Assembly: GCA_944390745.1 (NCBI GenBank)
Contig: CALXQK010000013.1
Location: 370,696 to 434,695 of the forward strand
From: an uncultured Duodenibacillus sp.
Lineage (GTDB): Bacteria > Pseudomonadota > Gammaproteobacteria > Burkholderiales > Burkholderiaceae_F
Length of the DNA stretch: 64,000 bases
Direction: 5' to 3'
Below the pieces are notes generated by a model. The model made no database searches. It saw only the letters and a program-made list of their open reading frames with translations, and was not told the origin of the DNA. Positions 55,871-64,000 of this stretch are shown one piece after another; within the stretch, counting starts at the first letter, position 1; each line of letters starts with the position of its first letter. The position numbers were made by a program, and so were the translations under genes.

Positions 55871-56620
55871 ATGTCTGCCTTTCGCTTCGACGTCCTGGGC
55901 GAGTACATGCCGCTCTTTGCCGAAGGCCTGAGGATGACCGTGACGCTCACCATCTCGAGCGTCGTCTGCGGCATCATCCTCGGCATGCTCCTCGGCATGG
56001 CGCGCATGTCCGAGGCTCGCTACAACCCCTGGAAAAACATCCTCTACTACGGCGTGCGCTGGCCCGTCACGATCTGGGTGAGCTTCTTTCGCGGCACGCC
56101 GCTCTTCGTGCAGATCTTCCTGATGTACTTTGCGGTGCTGCCCATCTTCGTGCACCCCGTCGACGGCCTGCTGATCGACGGCCAGCTCGCGCGCGACATC
56201 CGCAGCAGCTACGGCGCGTTTCTCGCGGGCTTCGTGGCCATCAGCCTCAACGCCGGCGCCTACATGAGCGAAGTGTTCCGCGCCGGCATCCAGTCGCTTG
56301 ACAAGGGTCAGAGCGAGGCGGCCCGCTCGGTGGGCATGTCCTGGTGGCAGTGCATGCGCCACATCGTGATGCCGCAGGCCTTCCGCCGGATGCTGCCCGC
56401 GCTCGGCAACAACGCCATCGCGATTCTGAAGGACTCCTCTCTCGTGTCGGCCATCGGCCTCACGGAGCTCGCCTACGCCGCGCGCACGGTCGCGGGCGCC
56501 TCGGCCCGCTACTGGGAGCCCTATCTCACCATCTCGGTCATGTACTGGGTCATGACGCTCGGACTTGCCTATCTCATCCGAGTTCTTGAAAAGCACCTCG
56601 GCAGGGGAGACGACAGATGA
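55871..56620 (+). CDS. Polar amino-acid ABC transporter, permease
   Basis: 249 residues. GlnP/HisM-type permease: [36 protein letters not shown], and the EAA loop [20 protein letters not shown]. About five membrane segments. It follows the binding protein by 173 bases and overlaps the ATPase by four (ATGA, 56617-56620). Confidence 0.93.
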   Translation: MSAFRFDVLGEYMPLFAEGLRMTVTLTISSVVCGIILGMLLGMARMSEARYNPWKNILYYGVRWPVTIWVSFFRGTPLFVQIFLMYFAVLPIFVHPVDGLLIDGQLARDIRSSYGAFLAGFVAISLNAGAYMSEVFRAGIQSLDKGQSEAARSVGMSWWQCMRHIVMPQAFRRMLPALGNNAIAILKDSSLVSAIGLTELAYAARTVAGASARYWEPYLTISVMYWVMTLGLAYLIRVLEKHLGRGDDR

Positions 56621-57372
56621 CAGACGCACGCAGCAACACCAGCGAGGTCATGATCCGCATATCGAGCCTCAAGAAAAGCTTCGGCAGCCTCGAGGTGCTC
56701 AAGGGCATCGATCTTGACGTGCACCGCGGCGAGAAGGTTGTGGTCCTGGGCCCCTCGGGTTCGGGCAAGTCCACGATGCTGCGCTGCATCAACGCGCTCG
56801 AGGTGCCCGACAGCGGCACGATTCTCGTCGACGGCGTCGAGGTCACGAACCGCCGCACCAATCTCAACCACCTGCGCGAGCACCTGGGCATGGTGTTTCA
56901 GCGCTTCAACCTGTGGCCGCACAAGACGGTGCTTGAAAACGTCATGCTCGGCCAGATGGTGGTGAGCGGCCGCTCGCGCGCCGAGGCCGAGGCAAAGGCC
57001 ATGAAGACGCTCGAGCGCGTGGGGCTCGCCTCCAAGGCGCACGACTATCCCGTGCGCCTCTCGGGCGGCCAGCAGCAGCGCGTGGGGATTGCGCGGGCGC
57101 TCGCCATGGACCCCAAGGCGATTCTCTTTGACGAGCCCACCTCGGCCCTCGATCCCGAGCTGGTCGGCGAGGTGCTCTCCGTGATGAAGAGCCTCGCCGA
57201 CGAGGGCATGACGATGGTCGTGGTGACCCACGAAATCGGCTTTGCCCGCGAGGTGGCCGACCGCGTGATCTTCATGGACGGGGGCGTCATCGTTGAACAG
57301 GGCTGCCCCGAGGACGTCCTTGTCAGCCCCCGCGAGGAGCGCACGCGCGCCTTCCTCAAGCGCGTGCTCTAG
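56617..57372 (+). CDS. Polar amino-acid ABC transporter, ATP-binding protein
   Basis: 251 residues. Walker [11 protein letters not shown], signature [15 protein letters not shown], Walker [15 protein letters not shown]-loop VTHEIGFA. It completes the importer with the two genes upstream and is a close relative of the orphan ATPase at 18.1-18.9 kb. Confidence 0.95.
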   Translation: MTDARSNTSEVMIRISSLKKSFGSLEVLKGIDLDVHRGEKVVVLGPSGSGKSTMLRCINALEVPDSGTILVDGVEVTNRRTNLNHLREHLGMVFQRFNLWPHKTVLENVMLGQMVVSGRSRAEAEAKAMKTLERVGLASKAHDYPVRLSGGQQQRVGIARALAMDPKAILFDEPTSALDPELVGEVLSVMKSLADEGMTMVVVTHEIGFAREVADRVIFMDGGVIVEQGCPEDVLVSPREERTRAFLKRVL

Positions 57373-57397
57373 CCCGCCGTCCGGACCGCCCGCCCCG

Positions 57398-57435
57398 GCG
57401 CCGGGCCTCATTTCCCCGGGGGCCCGGCGCGTTTT
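57398..57435 (+). terminator. Terminator of the amino-acid importer operon
   Basis: GCGCCGGGCC-N13-GGCCCGGCGC, a 10-bp perfect stem followed by GTTTT. The short T-run makes it moderate. Confidence 0.7.
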
Positions 57436-57480
57436 GCAAAGCTTTGTGTCGGTCGTGCGCAATGCACGCAGTCCGACTTT

Positions 57481-57486
57481 TATAAT
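57481..57486 (+). promoter_or_regulatory. -10 element for the PBP1A gene
   Basis: A perfect TATAAT in an otherwise GC-rich intergenic region. No convincing -35 lies 16-18 bases upstream. Confidence 0.45.
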
Positions 57487-57599
57487 CGGGCGCAGTCCTG
57501 CACGCAGAGCGCTGCGTGCATTTGTCTTGATTTTCCTCACGTTTTGACCTTTTGCCGCCCGGCGCCGAGAGCGCCGCGCGCGGCCCTTTGCAGCGCATC

Positions 57600-59954
57600 G
57601 TGACCACCAGAAGAAAAACCTCCCAACGCTCCCCGCTCTGGCTCAGAATCCTCGGCTGGACGGCCGGCCTGGGCCTTGCCGCGGGCGCGGCCGCCGTCAG
57701 CATCTTTCTCATCATCTTCGCGGTGATGTACTCGCGCCTGCCGCCGATCGACTCGCTCACCGACTACCGCCCGAAGGTGCCCCTGCGCGTGTACTCGGCC
57801 GAGGGGACGCTGCTGGGCGAGTTCGGCGAGGAGCGGCGCGCCTTCGTGCATCTGAACGAAATCCCGAGCTTTGTCAAGTACGCCATCCTCGCCGCGGAGG
57901 ACAACGGCTTTTACGAGCACTCCGGCATTGAGTTTGCCGGCATCGCCCGCGCGGCCATCGCCAACCTCATCACGGGCCGCCGCGGCCAGGGCGGATCGAC
58001 CATCACGATGCAGGTGGCGCGAAACTTCTTCCTGTCGTCCGAGCGCACCTACACCCGCAAGCTCTATGAGATTGCAATGGCCTACAAGATCGAGCGCCAC
58101 CTCAGCAAGGATGAGATTCTCGAGGTGTACCTCAACCAGATCTATCTGGGCCAGCGCTCCTACGGCTTTGCGGCCGCGGCGCTCACCTACTTCGGCAAGT
58201 CGATGAACGAGCTCACGATCGGCGAGGCGGCAACGATCGCGGGACTGCCCGTGGCGCCCTCGGCCTACAACCCGATCGTCAACCCGCAGCGCGCGACCAT
58301 GCGCAAGAACTACGTGCTGCGCCGCATGCGCGAGCTCGGCTACATCGATGAGGAGACCTACCAGACCGAGCTCAATGCGCCGCTGGTGACGGGGCGCCGG
58401 TCGCTGGCGCTCACCGGCGACGGGGCGCAGCCCTCGCGCAGCGTGCACGCCGAGTACGCCACCGAAATGGTGCGCCGCCTGATGTACGACATCTTCAAGG
58501 AGGAGACCTACACGCGCGGCCTCAATGTCTACACGACGATCCACGACGCCGACCAGCGCGCGGCCTGGGAGAGCGTGCGCAGCCACCTCGTCGCCTACGA
58601 CCGCAAGTACCGCTACCGCGGTCCGAGCGGGCGCATCGACATCTCCGACCCCCAGAGCGCCGAGGAGCACATCAAGCTCGCCATCCGCAAGGCCACCGAC
58701 TCGCCCAACTTCGAGCCCGCGGTGGTGACCGAGCTCAACGACAAGGTCTTCAAGGCAAAGCTGCTCGACGGCAACAACCTCGTGGAGATCACGCTCGACA
58801 AGCAAAGCCGCAAGTTTGCCGGCCGCTACCTCACCGACAAGGTCAAGGACAAGAAGCTGCAGCCCGGCTCGATCATCCGCGTCTCGCGCGTCAAGGACGG
58901 CTGGACGCTGGCGCAGATTCCCGAGGTGCAGGCCGGCTTCATCGGCGTGGACTTTGAGACGGGCGCCGTCCGCTCTCTGGTGGGCGGCTTTGACTTCTAC
59001 CTCAACATGTTCAACCACGTCACGCAGGCGCTGCGCCAGCCGGGCTCCTCGTTCAAGCCCTTCATCTACTCGGCGGCGCTTGACAAGGGCTTCAACCCGG
59101 GCACGATCATCAACGACGCGCCCATCTTCATCGACCCGCGCCTGACCGGAGGCGAACTCTGGGAGCCGCGCAACGACGACGGCCGCTTCGACGGCCCGAT
59201 GACGCTTGCCACGGCGCTCAAGAAGTCCAAGAACCTCGTCTCGATTCGCGTGATGCAGGCCATCGGCGCGCGCTACGCGCAGGAGTACGTCTCAAAGTTC
59301 GGCTTTCCGCCCGAGCGCACGCCCGCGCAGCTCACCACCGCCCTCGGCGCGGGCTCGACCACGCCCTGGGAGATGGCCGGCGCCTTCTCGGTGTTTGCCA
59401 ACGGAGGCTTTCGCGTCAAGCCCTACCTGATCGACCGCGTCACCGACGCCGACGGCAAGGTGATCATGCGCGCGCACAACCCGCGCGCCGGCGACGAGAC
59501 GATCCGCGCCATCGACGAGCGCAACGCCTTCATCATGCACACGCTCTTGAACGGCGTCACGCGCGAGGGCACCGCGCGGCGCGCCTACCGCGAGCTCAAG
59601 CGCACGGACATGGGCGGCAAGACCGGCACGTCGAACAACTTCTGCGACGCCTGGTTTGCGGGCTACTCCGGACGCATCACCGCCGTGGGCTGGGTGGGCT
59701 ACGACCAGATGCGCACGCTCGGCAACAACGAGTACGGCGGCGGCCTGGTGCTGCCCATCTGGATCGACTACATGAAGGCGGTGCTCAAGGACGAGCCGAT
59801 CTACCGCAGAAAGCAGCCCGCAAGCGTCGTGCTGATCAACGGCACGTACTACTACGCCGACAGCGTCGACCAGACGGTCAAGGACGTGCCCCTTGACGGA
59901 AAGATCAAGGAGCAGAACATCGACCGCGACATCCTGCGCGACCAGATCTTCTGA
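57600..59954 (+). CDS. mrcA: Penicillin-binding protein 1A (bifunctional)
   Basis: 784 residues from GTG 57600 (VTTRRKTSQR); TTG 57552 would add 16 residues. Neither has a strong ribosome-binding site. One membrane anchor (about 20-45). Glycosyltransferase 51 motifs: EDNGFYEHSGIEF, RRGQGGSTITMQVARNFFL and QIYLGQRSYGFAAAA. An OB-like insert (about 300-410) and the transpeptidase follow: SSFKPF (nucleophile Ser), SKN and KTGTSNN. It builds peptidoglycan in the periplasm. Confidence 0.93.
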   Translation: MTTRRKTSQRSPLWLRILGWTAGLGLAAGAAAVSIFLIIFAVMYSRLPPIDSLTDYRPKVPLRVYSAEGTLLGEFGEERRAFVHLNEIPSFVKYAILAAEDNGFYEHSGIEFAGIARAAIANLITGRRGQGGSTITMQVARNFFLSSERTYTRKLYEIAMAYKIERHLSKDEILEVYLNQIYLGQRSYGFAAAALTYFGKSMNELTIGEAATIAGLPVAPSAYNPIVNPQRATMRKNYVLRRMRELGYIDEETYQTELNAPLVTGRRSLALTGDGAQPSRSVHAEYATEMVRRLMYDIFKEETYTRGLNVYTTIHDADQRAAWESVRSHLVAYDRKYRYRGPSGRIDISDPQSAEEHIKLAIRKATDSPNFEPAVVTELNDKVFKAKLLDGNNLVEITLDKQSRKFAGRYLTDKVKDKKLQPGSIIRVSRVKDGWTLAQIPEVQAGFIGVDFETGAVRSLVGGFDFYLNMFNHVTQALRQPGSSFKPFIYSAALDKGFNPGTIINDAPIFIDPRLTGGELWEPRNDDGRFDGPMTLATALKKSKNLVSIRVMQAIGARYAQEYVSKFGFPPERTPAQLTTALGAGSTTPWEMAGAFSVFANGGFRVKPYLIDRVTDADGKVIMRAHNPRAGDETIRAIDERNAFIMHTLLNGVTREGTARRAYRELKRTDMGGKTGTSNNFCDAWFAGYSGRITAVGWVGYDQMRTLGNNEYGGGLVLPIWIDYMKAVLKDEPIYRRKQPASVVLINGTYYYADSVDQTVKDVPLDGKIKEQNIDRDILRDQIF

Positions 59955-60002
59955 TCCCGCGCCTGCGTCAGGCCATCGTGCGCCGCCCCTTCTGAGTCTT
60001 TT

Positions 60003-60326
60003 TTAGCGGCGCCTGAGCTGCACCGGCTCGCCCGCCGCGGCCCCGAGCGTCTCGGAAAGCGCCTGCCAGAAGTCGGCGCCCGTGCGCGTGCAGCGCCAGC
60101 TGCCGTCGTCCGATGCGGCAAAGTGCAGCCCGCCGCGACGGCTGGCGAGCCACATCTGCTGCGTGGGGCCGTGCCGGTTGATGACGACCTGCTCGCCGTT
60201 GTCAAGCTCGATGGTGAGCACGTTGCCCGCACGGTCGATGTCGGCATCAACGCCGCTGTCCTCAAGCGCCGCCTCGACCTGGTCCATCAGCGCCTCTGTT
60301 GCCTCAATGAATTGCGTTTCGTTCAT
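60003..60326 (-). CDS. cyaY: CyaY, bacterial frataxin
   Basis: 107 residues from ATG 60326 (MNETQFIEATEALMDQVEAA). The acidic first helix (EAALEDSGVDADID) and sheet LTIELDNGEQVVINRHGPTQ with QMWLASRRGGLHF match CyaY. It binds iron and modulates iron-sulfur assembly. It is divergent from lptM-lysA, a conserved arrangement. Confidence 0.93.
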   Translation of the reverse strand: MNETQFIEATEALMDQVEAALEDSGVDADIDRAGNVLTIELDNGEQVVINRHGPTQQMWLASRRGGLHFAASDDGSWRCTRTGADFWQALSETLGAAAGEPVQLRRR

Positions 60327-60479
60327 AATTCGCTCTTGACTGCGGCGGAAGCCCCGCCGCCCCGGGGGAGGCGGCGCCTGCGCCCCCGCCCCTGCTGTCT
60401 GCTCCGGATTCTCCCCTGCGGGACATCCGCCGTTTGCCTGTCCAGGCACCGTACGATTTTTGCGGAGATCTGCACACCC

Positions 60480-60803
60480 ATGTCGCTGCGCACAGCCCTG
60501 CCTCGCACAGTCCTTGCCATTGTATGCCTTGCGTCCCTGACGGCCTGCGGCCTCAAGGGGCCGCTGTACCTGCCCGAGCGCTCGCCCGGAGAGACGCCGC
60601 AGCGCACGCCCCTGGCCACGCCCGTGCCGGCGCCCGCCTCCGACGCCAGACCCGAGCCCGTGCTCACGCCCGGGTCGGATGCGCCGCAGGCGACCTCGCC
60701 CTTTGGCGACGATCCCGCGCCGCAGGCGCAGCAAGCCCCGGGCAGCCGGACCGGACTGCAGTCGAGCACCTCGCTTGCGCCGCAGCGGCAGGGCGACCGC
60801 TGA
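60480..60803 (+). CDS. lptM: LptM (YifL-type) small lipoprotein
   Basis: 107 residues from ATG 60480. Signal peptide and lipobox LTACGLKGPLYLP: the Cys-Gly-x-Lys-Gly-Pro-x-Tyr-x-Pro start is diagnostic of LptM, which assists LptD disulfide maturation. The rest is a Pro/Ala/Gln-rich tail longer than in E. coli (67 residues). It lies 50 bases before lysA. Confidence 0.88.
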   Translation: MSLRTALPRTVLAIVCLASLTACGLKGPLYLPERSPGETPQRTPLATPVPAPASDARPEPVLTPGSDAPQATSPFGDDPAPQAQQAPGSRTGLQSSTSLAPQRQGDR

Positions 60804-60853
60804 GGCCCCGCACGCCGCGTTTCGGACAACTTCTCTCAGCGCTTTTTTCATCC

Positions 60854-62182
60854 ATGTCTGACACCACCACGACCGCTGACGGCGCCGCACCGCGCACCGA
60901 CAGCATTGAAGACCTCGCCGGCTTCTCGCGCCGCTCGGGCGAGCTCTTTTGCGAGGAGATCTCCGCGCGTGAACTCGCCCGGCGCTTTCAAACGCCGCTC
61001 TACGCGTACTCGCGCCAGGCGCTCGAGCACAACATCGCCGACTGGCGCGCGGGCGTGGCGGGAACGCCGCACCGCGTCTTCTACGCCATGAAGGCCAACG
61101 GCAGCCTCGCCCTTCTCGAGCTGTTCGCGCGCGCGGGACTGGGCTTTGACATTGTCAGCCGCGGCGAGCTTGCCCGGGCGCTTGCCGTCGGCGCGAAGGG
61201 CTGCGACATCGTCTACTCGGGCGTGGGAAAGAGCCTTGAGGACATGCGCGCCGCGCTTGCCGCCGACGTGCTCTGCTTTAATGTCGAGAGCCTGCCGGAG
61301 CTTGAGCGCCTCAACGCCGCGGCCCTTGAGATGGGCACGACGGCGCGGGTGTCGCTTCGCGTCAACCCCGACGTCGACGCGCGCACCCATCCCTACATCT
61401 CGACGGGCCTGAAGAACAACAAGTTCGGCATTGCCTTTGACTCGGCGCTCGAGGGCTACCGGCGCGCCGCCCGCCTCCCGGGGCTGAAGATCTCGGGCAT
61501 TGACTGCCACATCGGCAGCCAGATCACCGAGCTTGAGCCCTTCGTGCACGCCGCGCACAAGGTGCTCGACCTGGTCGAGGAGATCAGCGGCGCGGGCATT
61601 GCGCTCGAGCACATCGACTTCGGCGGCGGCCTGGGCGTGCGCTACGGCGCGGAGAACCCGCCCGCGGCGCGCGAGCTGGTCTCGGCGCTGTCGCAGTGCG
61701 TGCGCGAGCGCGGCTTCGGGGATCTGCCGCTATTCTTTGAGCCCGGCCGCTCGCTGGTGGCGCAGACGGGGCTGCTGCTGACGACGGTGGAGTACGTCAA
61801 GCCCACGGCGGCCAGAAACTTCTGCATCGTCGACGCCGCGATGACCGACATGATCCGCCCGACGCTCTACCAGGCCGAGATGGCGATGGTCAACTGCAGC
61901 GAGCATGCCGACGCCGCCCCGGCCGTCTACGACGTGGTGGGGCCGGTTTGCGAGAGCGGAGACTTCCTTGCCAAGAACCGCCTGCTTGACGTGCGCGAGG
62001 GCGACGTGCTCGCCATGACGGGCGCGGGCGCCTACGGCATGTCGATGGCAAGCAACTACAACGCCCGCGGCCGCGCCGCCGAGGTCCTCGTCGACAAGGA
62101 CTCGGCCTGGCTCATCCGCCGCCGAGAGACCATCGAGGACCAGATGGCGCTTGAAAGCCGCCTGCCGCTTGAGGTTCTCTAG
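60854..62182 (+). CDS. lysA: Diaminopimelate decarboxylase
   Basis: 442 residues. PLP-lysine in FYAMKANGSLALLELF (about residue 80), HIGSQITELEPF, HIDFGGGLGVRY and the active-site VCESGDFLAKNR, then GAYGMSMASNYNARGR. It makes lysine from meso-DAP. Confidence 0.95.
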   Translation: MSDTTTTADGAAPRTDSIEDLAGFSRRSGELFCEEISARELARRFQTPLYAYSRQALEHNIADWRAGVAGTPHRVFYAMKANGSLALLELFARAGLGFDIVSRGELARALAVGAKGCDIVYSGVGKSLEDMRAALAADVLCFNVESLPELERLNAAALEMGTTARVSLRVNPDVDARTHPYISTGLKNNKFGIAFDSALEGYRRAARLPGLKISGIDCHIGSQITELEPFVHAAHKVLDLVEEISGAGIALEHIDFGGGLGVRYGAENPPAARELVSALSQCVRERGFGDLPLFFEPGRSLVAQTGLLLTTVEYVKPTAARNFCIVDAAMTDMIRPTLYQAEMAMVNCSEHADAAPAVYDVVGPVCESGDFLAKNRLLDVREGDVLAMTGAGAYGMSMASNYNARGRAAEVLVDKDSAWLIRRRETIEDQMALESRLPLEVL

Positions 62183-62224
62183 CGGAACCTTCCCTTTTTG
62201 AGGCCCCGTCAGGTAGACTTGGTC

Positions 62225-62259
62225 AACGCCGGACTTCAGTGTCGAAGTCCGGCGTTTTT
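62225..62259 (+). terminator. Terminator of lysA, upstream of guaC
   Basis: AACGCCGGACTTC (62225-62237) pairs with GAAGTCCGGCGTT (62244-62256), a 13-bp perfect stem followed by a T-run. It ends 89 bases before the guaC start. Confidence 0.92.
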
Positions 62260-62347
62260 CGCGTCTTCAAGGACGGCGGCCGGCCCGCGGGAGGACTCCC
62301 GCGCCGCGGCCTGGAACGCTCTGGCGGCGCATAGAGGAGTTTTCGCC

Positions 62348-63388
62348 ATGCATCTTGACAACGACATCAAGCTCGACTTCAAGGACGTGCTCATCCGTCC
62401 CAAGCGCTCCACGCTCACCAGCCGCAGCGAGGTGGACATCACCCGCGAGATCAAGTTCCGCTGGTCCGGCGAGATCTTTCGAAACATTCCCATCATCGCC
62501 GCCAACATGGACACCACGGGCACCTTTGAGATGGCCCGCGCCCTCGGCCGGCACAAGATGATGACGGCGCTGCACAAGCACTACGCGGAGAACGAGTACG
62601 TCGACTTCTTCAAGTCGCTCGAGGTGAAGTCCGACGCGTTCTACTCGCTCGGCATCGGCGAGCACGAGTTTGAAAAGTTCCGGCGCGTCATGGCGGCCGC
62701 GCCCGGGGCCGTGCGCTACGTCTGCATCGACGTGGCCAACGGCTACACCGAGGCCTTCGTGAGCTTTCTCAAGCGCATGCGCGAAGCCTTCCCCGACATC
62801 GTGATCATGGCTGGAAACGTCGTCACGGGCGACATGACCGAGGAGCTCGTGCTGGCCGGCGCCGACATCGTGAAGGTGGGCATCGGCCCGGGGTCGGTGT
62901 GCACCACGCGCAAGATGACGGGCGTGGGCTACCCGCAGCTGTCGGCGATCATTGAGTGCGCCGACGCCGCGCACGGCCTGGGCGGGCGCATCTGCGCCGA
63001 CGGCGGCTGCACGCGGCCGGGCGACGTCGCCAAGGCCTTCGGCGGCGGCGCGGACTTCGTGATGCTCGGCGGCATGTTCGCCGGCCACGACGAGTGCGGC
63101 GGCGAGGTCGTTGAAAAGGACGGCAGAAAGCTGCGCGCCTTCTACGGCATGAGCTCCAAGGCGGCCATGGACAAGTACTCCGGAGGCGTTGCCGAGTACC
63201 GCGCGGCCGAGGGCAAGATCGTCTACATCGAGGACCGCGGCCCGGTCGACCAGACCTGCCGCGACATTCTCGGCGGCGTGCGCAGCGCCTGCACCTACGT
63301 GGGCGCCCGCAGACTCAAGGAGCTCACCATGCGCACGACGTTCGTGCGCGTCACGCAGCAGCTCAACGAGGTCTTCGGAAAGTCCTAG
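62348..63388 (+). CDS. guaC: GMP reductase
   Basis: 346 residues from ATG 62348 with GAGGAG eight bases upstream. IMPDH/GMPR barrel: [33 protein letters not shown], the catalytic loop [20 protein letters not shown] (Cys about residue 186), [20 protein letters not shown] and [18 protein letters not shown]. The lack of CBS domains and the DTTGTF motif favour GMP reductase over IMP dehydrogenase. Confidence 0.94.
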   Translation: MHLDNDIKLDFKDVLIRPKRSTLTSRSEVDITREIKFRWSGEIFRNIPIIAANMDTTGTFEMARALGRHKMMTALHKHYAENEYVDFFKSLEVKSDAFYSLGIGEHEFEKFRRVMAAAPGAVRYVCIDVANGYTEAFVSFLKRMREAFPDIVIMAGNVVTGDMTEELVLAGADIVKVGIGPGSVCTTRKMTGVGYPQLSAIIECADAAHGLGGRICADGGCTRPGDVAKAFGGGADFVMLGGMFAGHDECGGEVVEKDGRKLRAFYGMSSKAAMDKYSGGVAEYRAAEGKIVYIEDRGPVDQTCRDILGGVRSACTYVGARRLKELTMRTTFVRVTQQLNEVFGKS

Positions 63389-63420
63389 GCCGCCCGTGCG
63401 CCGCAGGCGCCCAGCTCAAG

Positions 63421-63456
63421 GGCCGGTGCAGCCGATGCTGCCCCGGCCTTTTTTTT
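63421..63456 (+). terminator. Terminator of guaC
   Basis: GGCCGG (63421-63426) pairs with CCGGCC (63443-63448), with inner GCAGC/GCTGC pairing, then eight T's. Confidence 0.93.
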
Positions 63457-63537
63457 CACGGGCGCACGGCAAAAAAAATCCGCCGCGGGGCTCTGTGTCC
63501 CCGGGCGGGAAAATCCCTTCCAAAAAGAAGATTGAGA

Positions 63538-63664
63538 TGACGGATTGAATACTACGGGAAGTTCGCCTTCTGTTTTGCTAGGAATTGCAACATTTGAAGC
63601 CGACTTTGTAAGCAGACGCAACAAACTTCGTTGAAACACCTAGGGAAAATCAATCAATCCGTCA
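63538..63664. repeat. Low-GC patch bounded by an 11-bp inverted repeat
   Basis: TGACGGATTGA (63538-63548) is matched by TCAATCCGTCA (63654-63664). The 105 bases between are about 42% G+C, against roughly 65% around them. No convincing gene is seen. A related direct repeat, AGTTCGCCTT, occurs near 63560 and again near 63690. The rest of the gene-free stretch 63389-63778 holds only the guaC terminator and GC-rich sequence before the outer-membrane gene. Confidence 0.6.
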
Positions 63665-63778
63665 AAAAATCCTCCTTTTCCCGAGGGACAGTTCGCCTTT
63701 TTCACGTTCAGGATCCGGGGCCGCGGCGCGGCTGCTGCGTTTCACGCCGCAGCCCCGGGGATTGCGCCAGGCTTTCGA

Positions 63779-64000
63779 CTAGAAGGCGTACTTGAAGCCC
63801 ACCTTGCCGCCGACGGCCGACGAGCCGTACTCACCCGCGCCAAGGAGCATGTTCACGTTGAAGAGCATGTTGCCCTTGCCCACGCGCAGTCCGAAGTCGG
63901 CCTGCACGGGAGAGGTGTCGATCACGTCCTGGGTGCGGCTCAGAACCTCGATGTCCTTGTCGCCGAAGGTCGGCACATAGGCAATCTTGAAGCTCGGCGC
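63779..64000 (-). CDS. C-terminal end of an outer-membrane beta-barrel (autotransporter type)
   Basis: The last 73 residues of a protein entering from the right edge. Alternating strands (VQADFGLRVGKGNMLFNVNM; GAGEYGSSAVGGKVGFKYAF) end in a terminal Phe, the BAM recognition pattern. An autotransporter translocator barrel is the likeliest identity; a porin is possible. Confidence 0.7.
   Translation of the reverse strand, partial: APSFKIAYVPTFGDKDIEVLSRTQDVIDTSPVQADFGLRVGKGNMLFNVNMLLGAGEYGSSAVGGKVGFKYAF

Noticed and set aside
59980-60012. Inverted repeat GCGCCGC...GCGGCGC as terminator of the PBP1A gene
   Set aside because: The T-run lies in the loop rather than after the stem, and the right arm is within cyaY.
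63385-63639. 84-codon minus-strand frame across the guaC terminator and low-GC patch
   Set aside because: GTG start without ribosome-binding site, and it crosses a strong terminator; no family resemblance.

Overview
This window is high-GC (roughly two thirds G+C) bacterial chromosome, densely packed with housekeeping genes on both strands. The gene set and order point to a Betaproteobacterium of the order Burkholderiales. The markers are an mla operon with mlaA directly after mlaD, a coaD-ferredoxin pair, separate ftsY/ftsE/ftsX/rpoH genes, the rplU-rpmA-obg-proB block, cyaY divergent from lptM-lysA beside a penicillin-binding protein 1A gene, and a double-length UvrA. A gut-type family such as Sutterellaceae is my best guess, because of the compact accessory set and gene style. 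That family call is an inference and was not tested by any search. No rRNA, CRISPR array, insertion sequence, integrase or replication origin was recognised.

Layout, left to right. 1-2.3 kb: mla lipid-transport operon (mlaF-E-D-A, minus strand; mlaA runs off the left edge) with a palindromic operator-like site in front of mlaF. 2.5-5.0 kb: minus-strand operon yqgE, ruvX, plsC-like acyltransferase, hotdog thioesterase. 5.4-9.5 kb: an accessory-looking stretch with a YbaK-type deacylase, a DUF2721 membrane protein, a disordered Ala/Lys/Arg-rich protein, an orphan zinc-ribbon/Toprim primase-like protein and a lipoprotein. 9.6-11.6 kb: orphan NarL-type response regulator, then secB with a rhodanese-fold protein that lacks the catalytic cysteine. 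11.9-15.6 kb: envC, ctpA and a ThiF/MoeB-family adenylyltransferase. 15.7-17.9 kb: type Vd patatin autotransporter. 18-29.7 kb: orphan glutamine-type ABC ATPase, lptFG, nhaC, ferredoxin, coaD, MipA-family porin, a large SWIM-SNF2 protein and an EamA exporter.

29.7-36.3 kb: rsmD divergent from ftsY with overlapping start codons, then ppx, ftsE, ftsX, rpoH (with a long acidic N-terminal extension) and trmL. 36.3-42.1 kb (minus): proB, obg, rpmA and rplU with a near-consensus promoter, glpD, and an RS/RD-repeat low-complexity protein. 42.6-46 kb: an HPF-type ribosome hibernation factor behind a perfect 29-bp inverted repeat, tRNA-Glu(UUC) and tRNA-Ala(GGC) with their promoter and terminator, heptose-1-P adenylyltransferase, galU and apaH. 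46-57.4 kb: a 1914-residue tandem UvrA, cca, DUF2905, folB, ttcA and a complete polar amino-acid ABC importer. 57.6-63.4 kb: PBP1A, cyaY, lptM, lysA and guaC. The right edge holds the C-terminus of a minus-strand outer-membrane beta-barrel. Between it and guaC lies an unexplained low-GC patch bounded by an 11-bp inverted repeat.

Taken together, much of the window concerns the cell envelope: Mla and Lpt lipid/LPS transport, EnvC/FtsEX amidase control, PBP1A, the heptose and UDP-glucose precursors of LPS, PlsC and several outer-membrane proteins. Translation, DNA repair and stress genes (rplU/rpmA/obg, rpoH, HPF, uvrA, cca, ttcA) fill most of the rest. The most unusual items are the low-GC inverted-repeat patch, the orphan primase, the RS-repeat protein, the HPF leader palindrome and the tandem UvrA.
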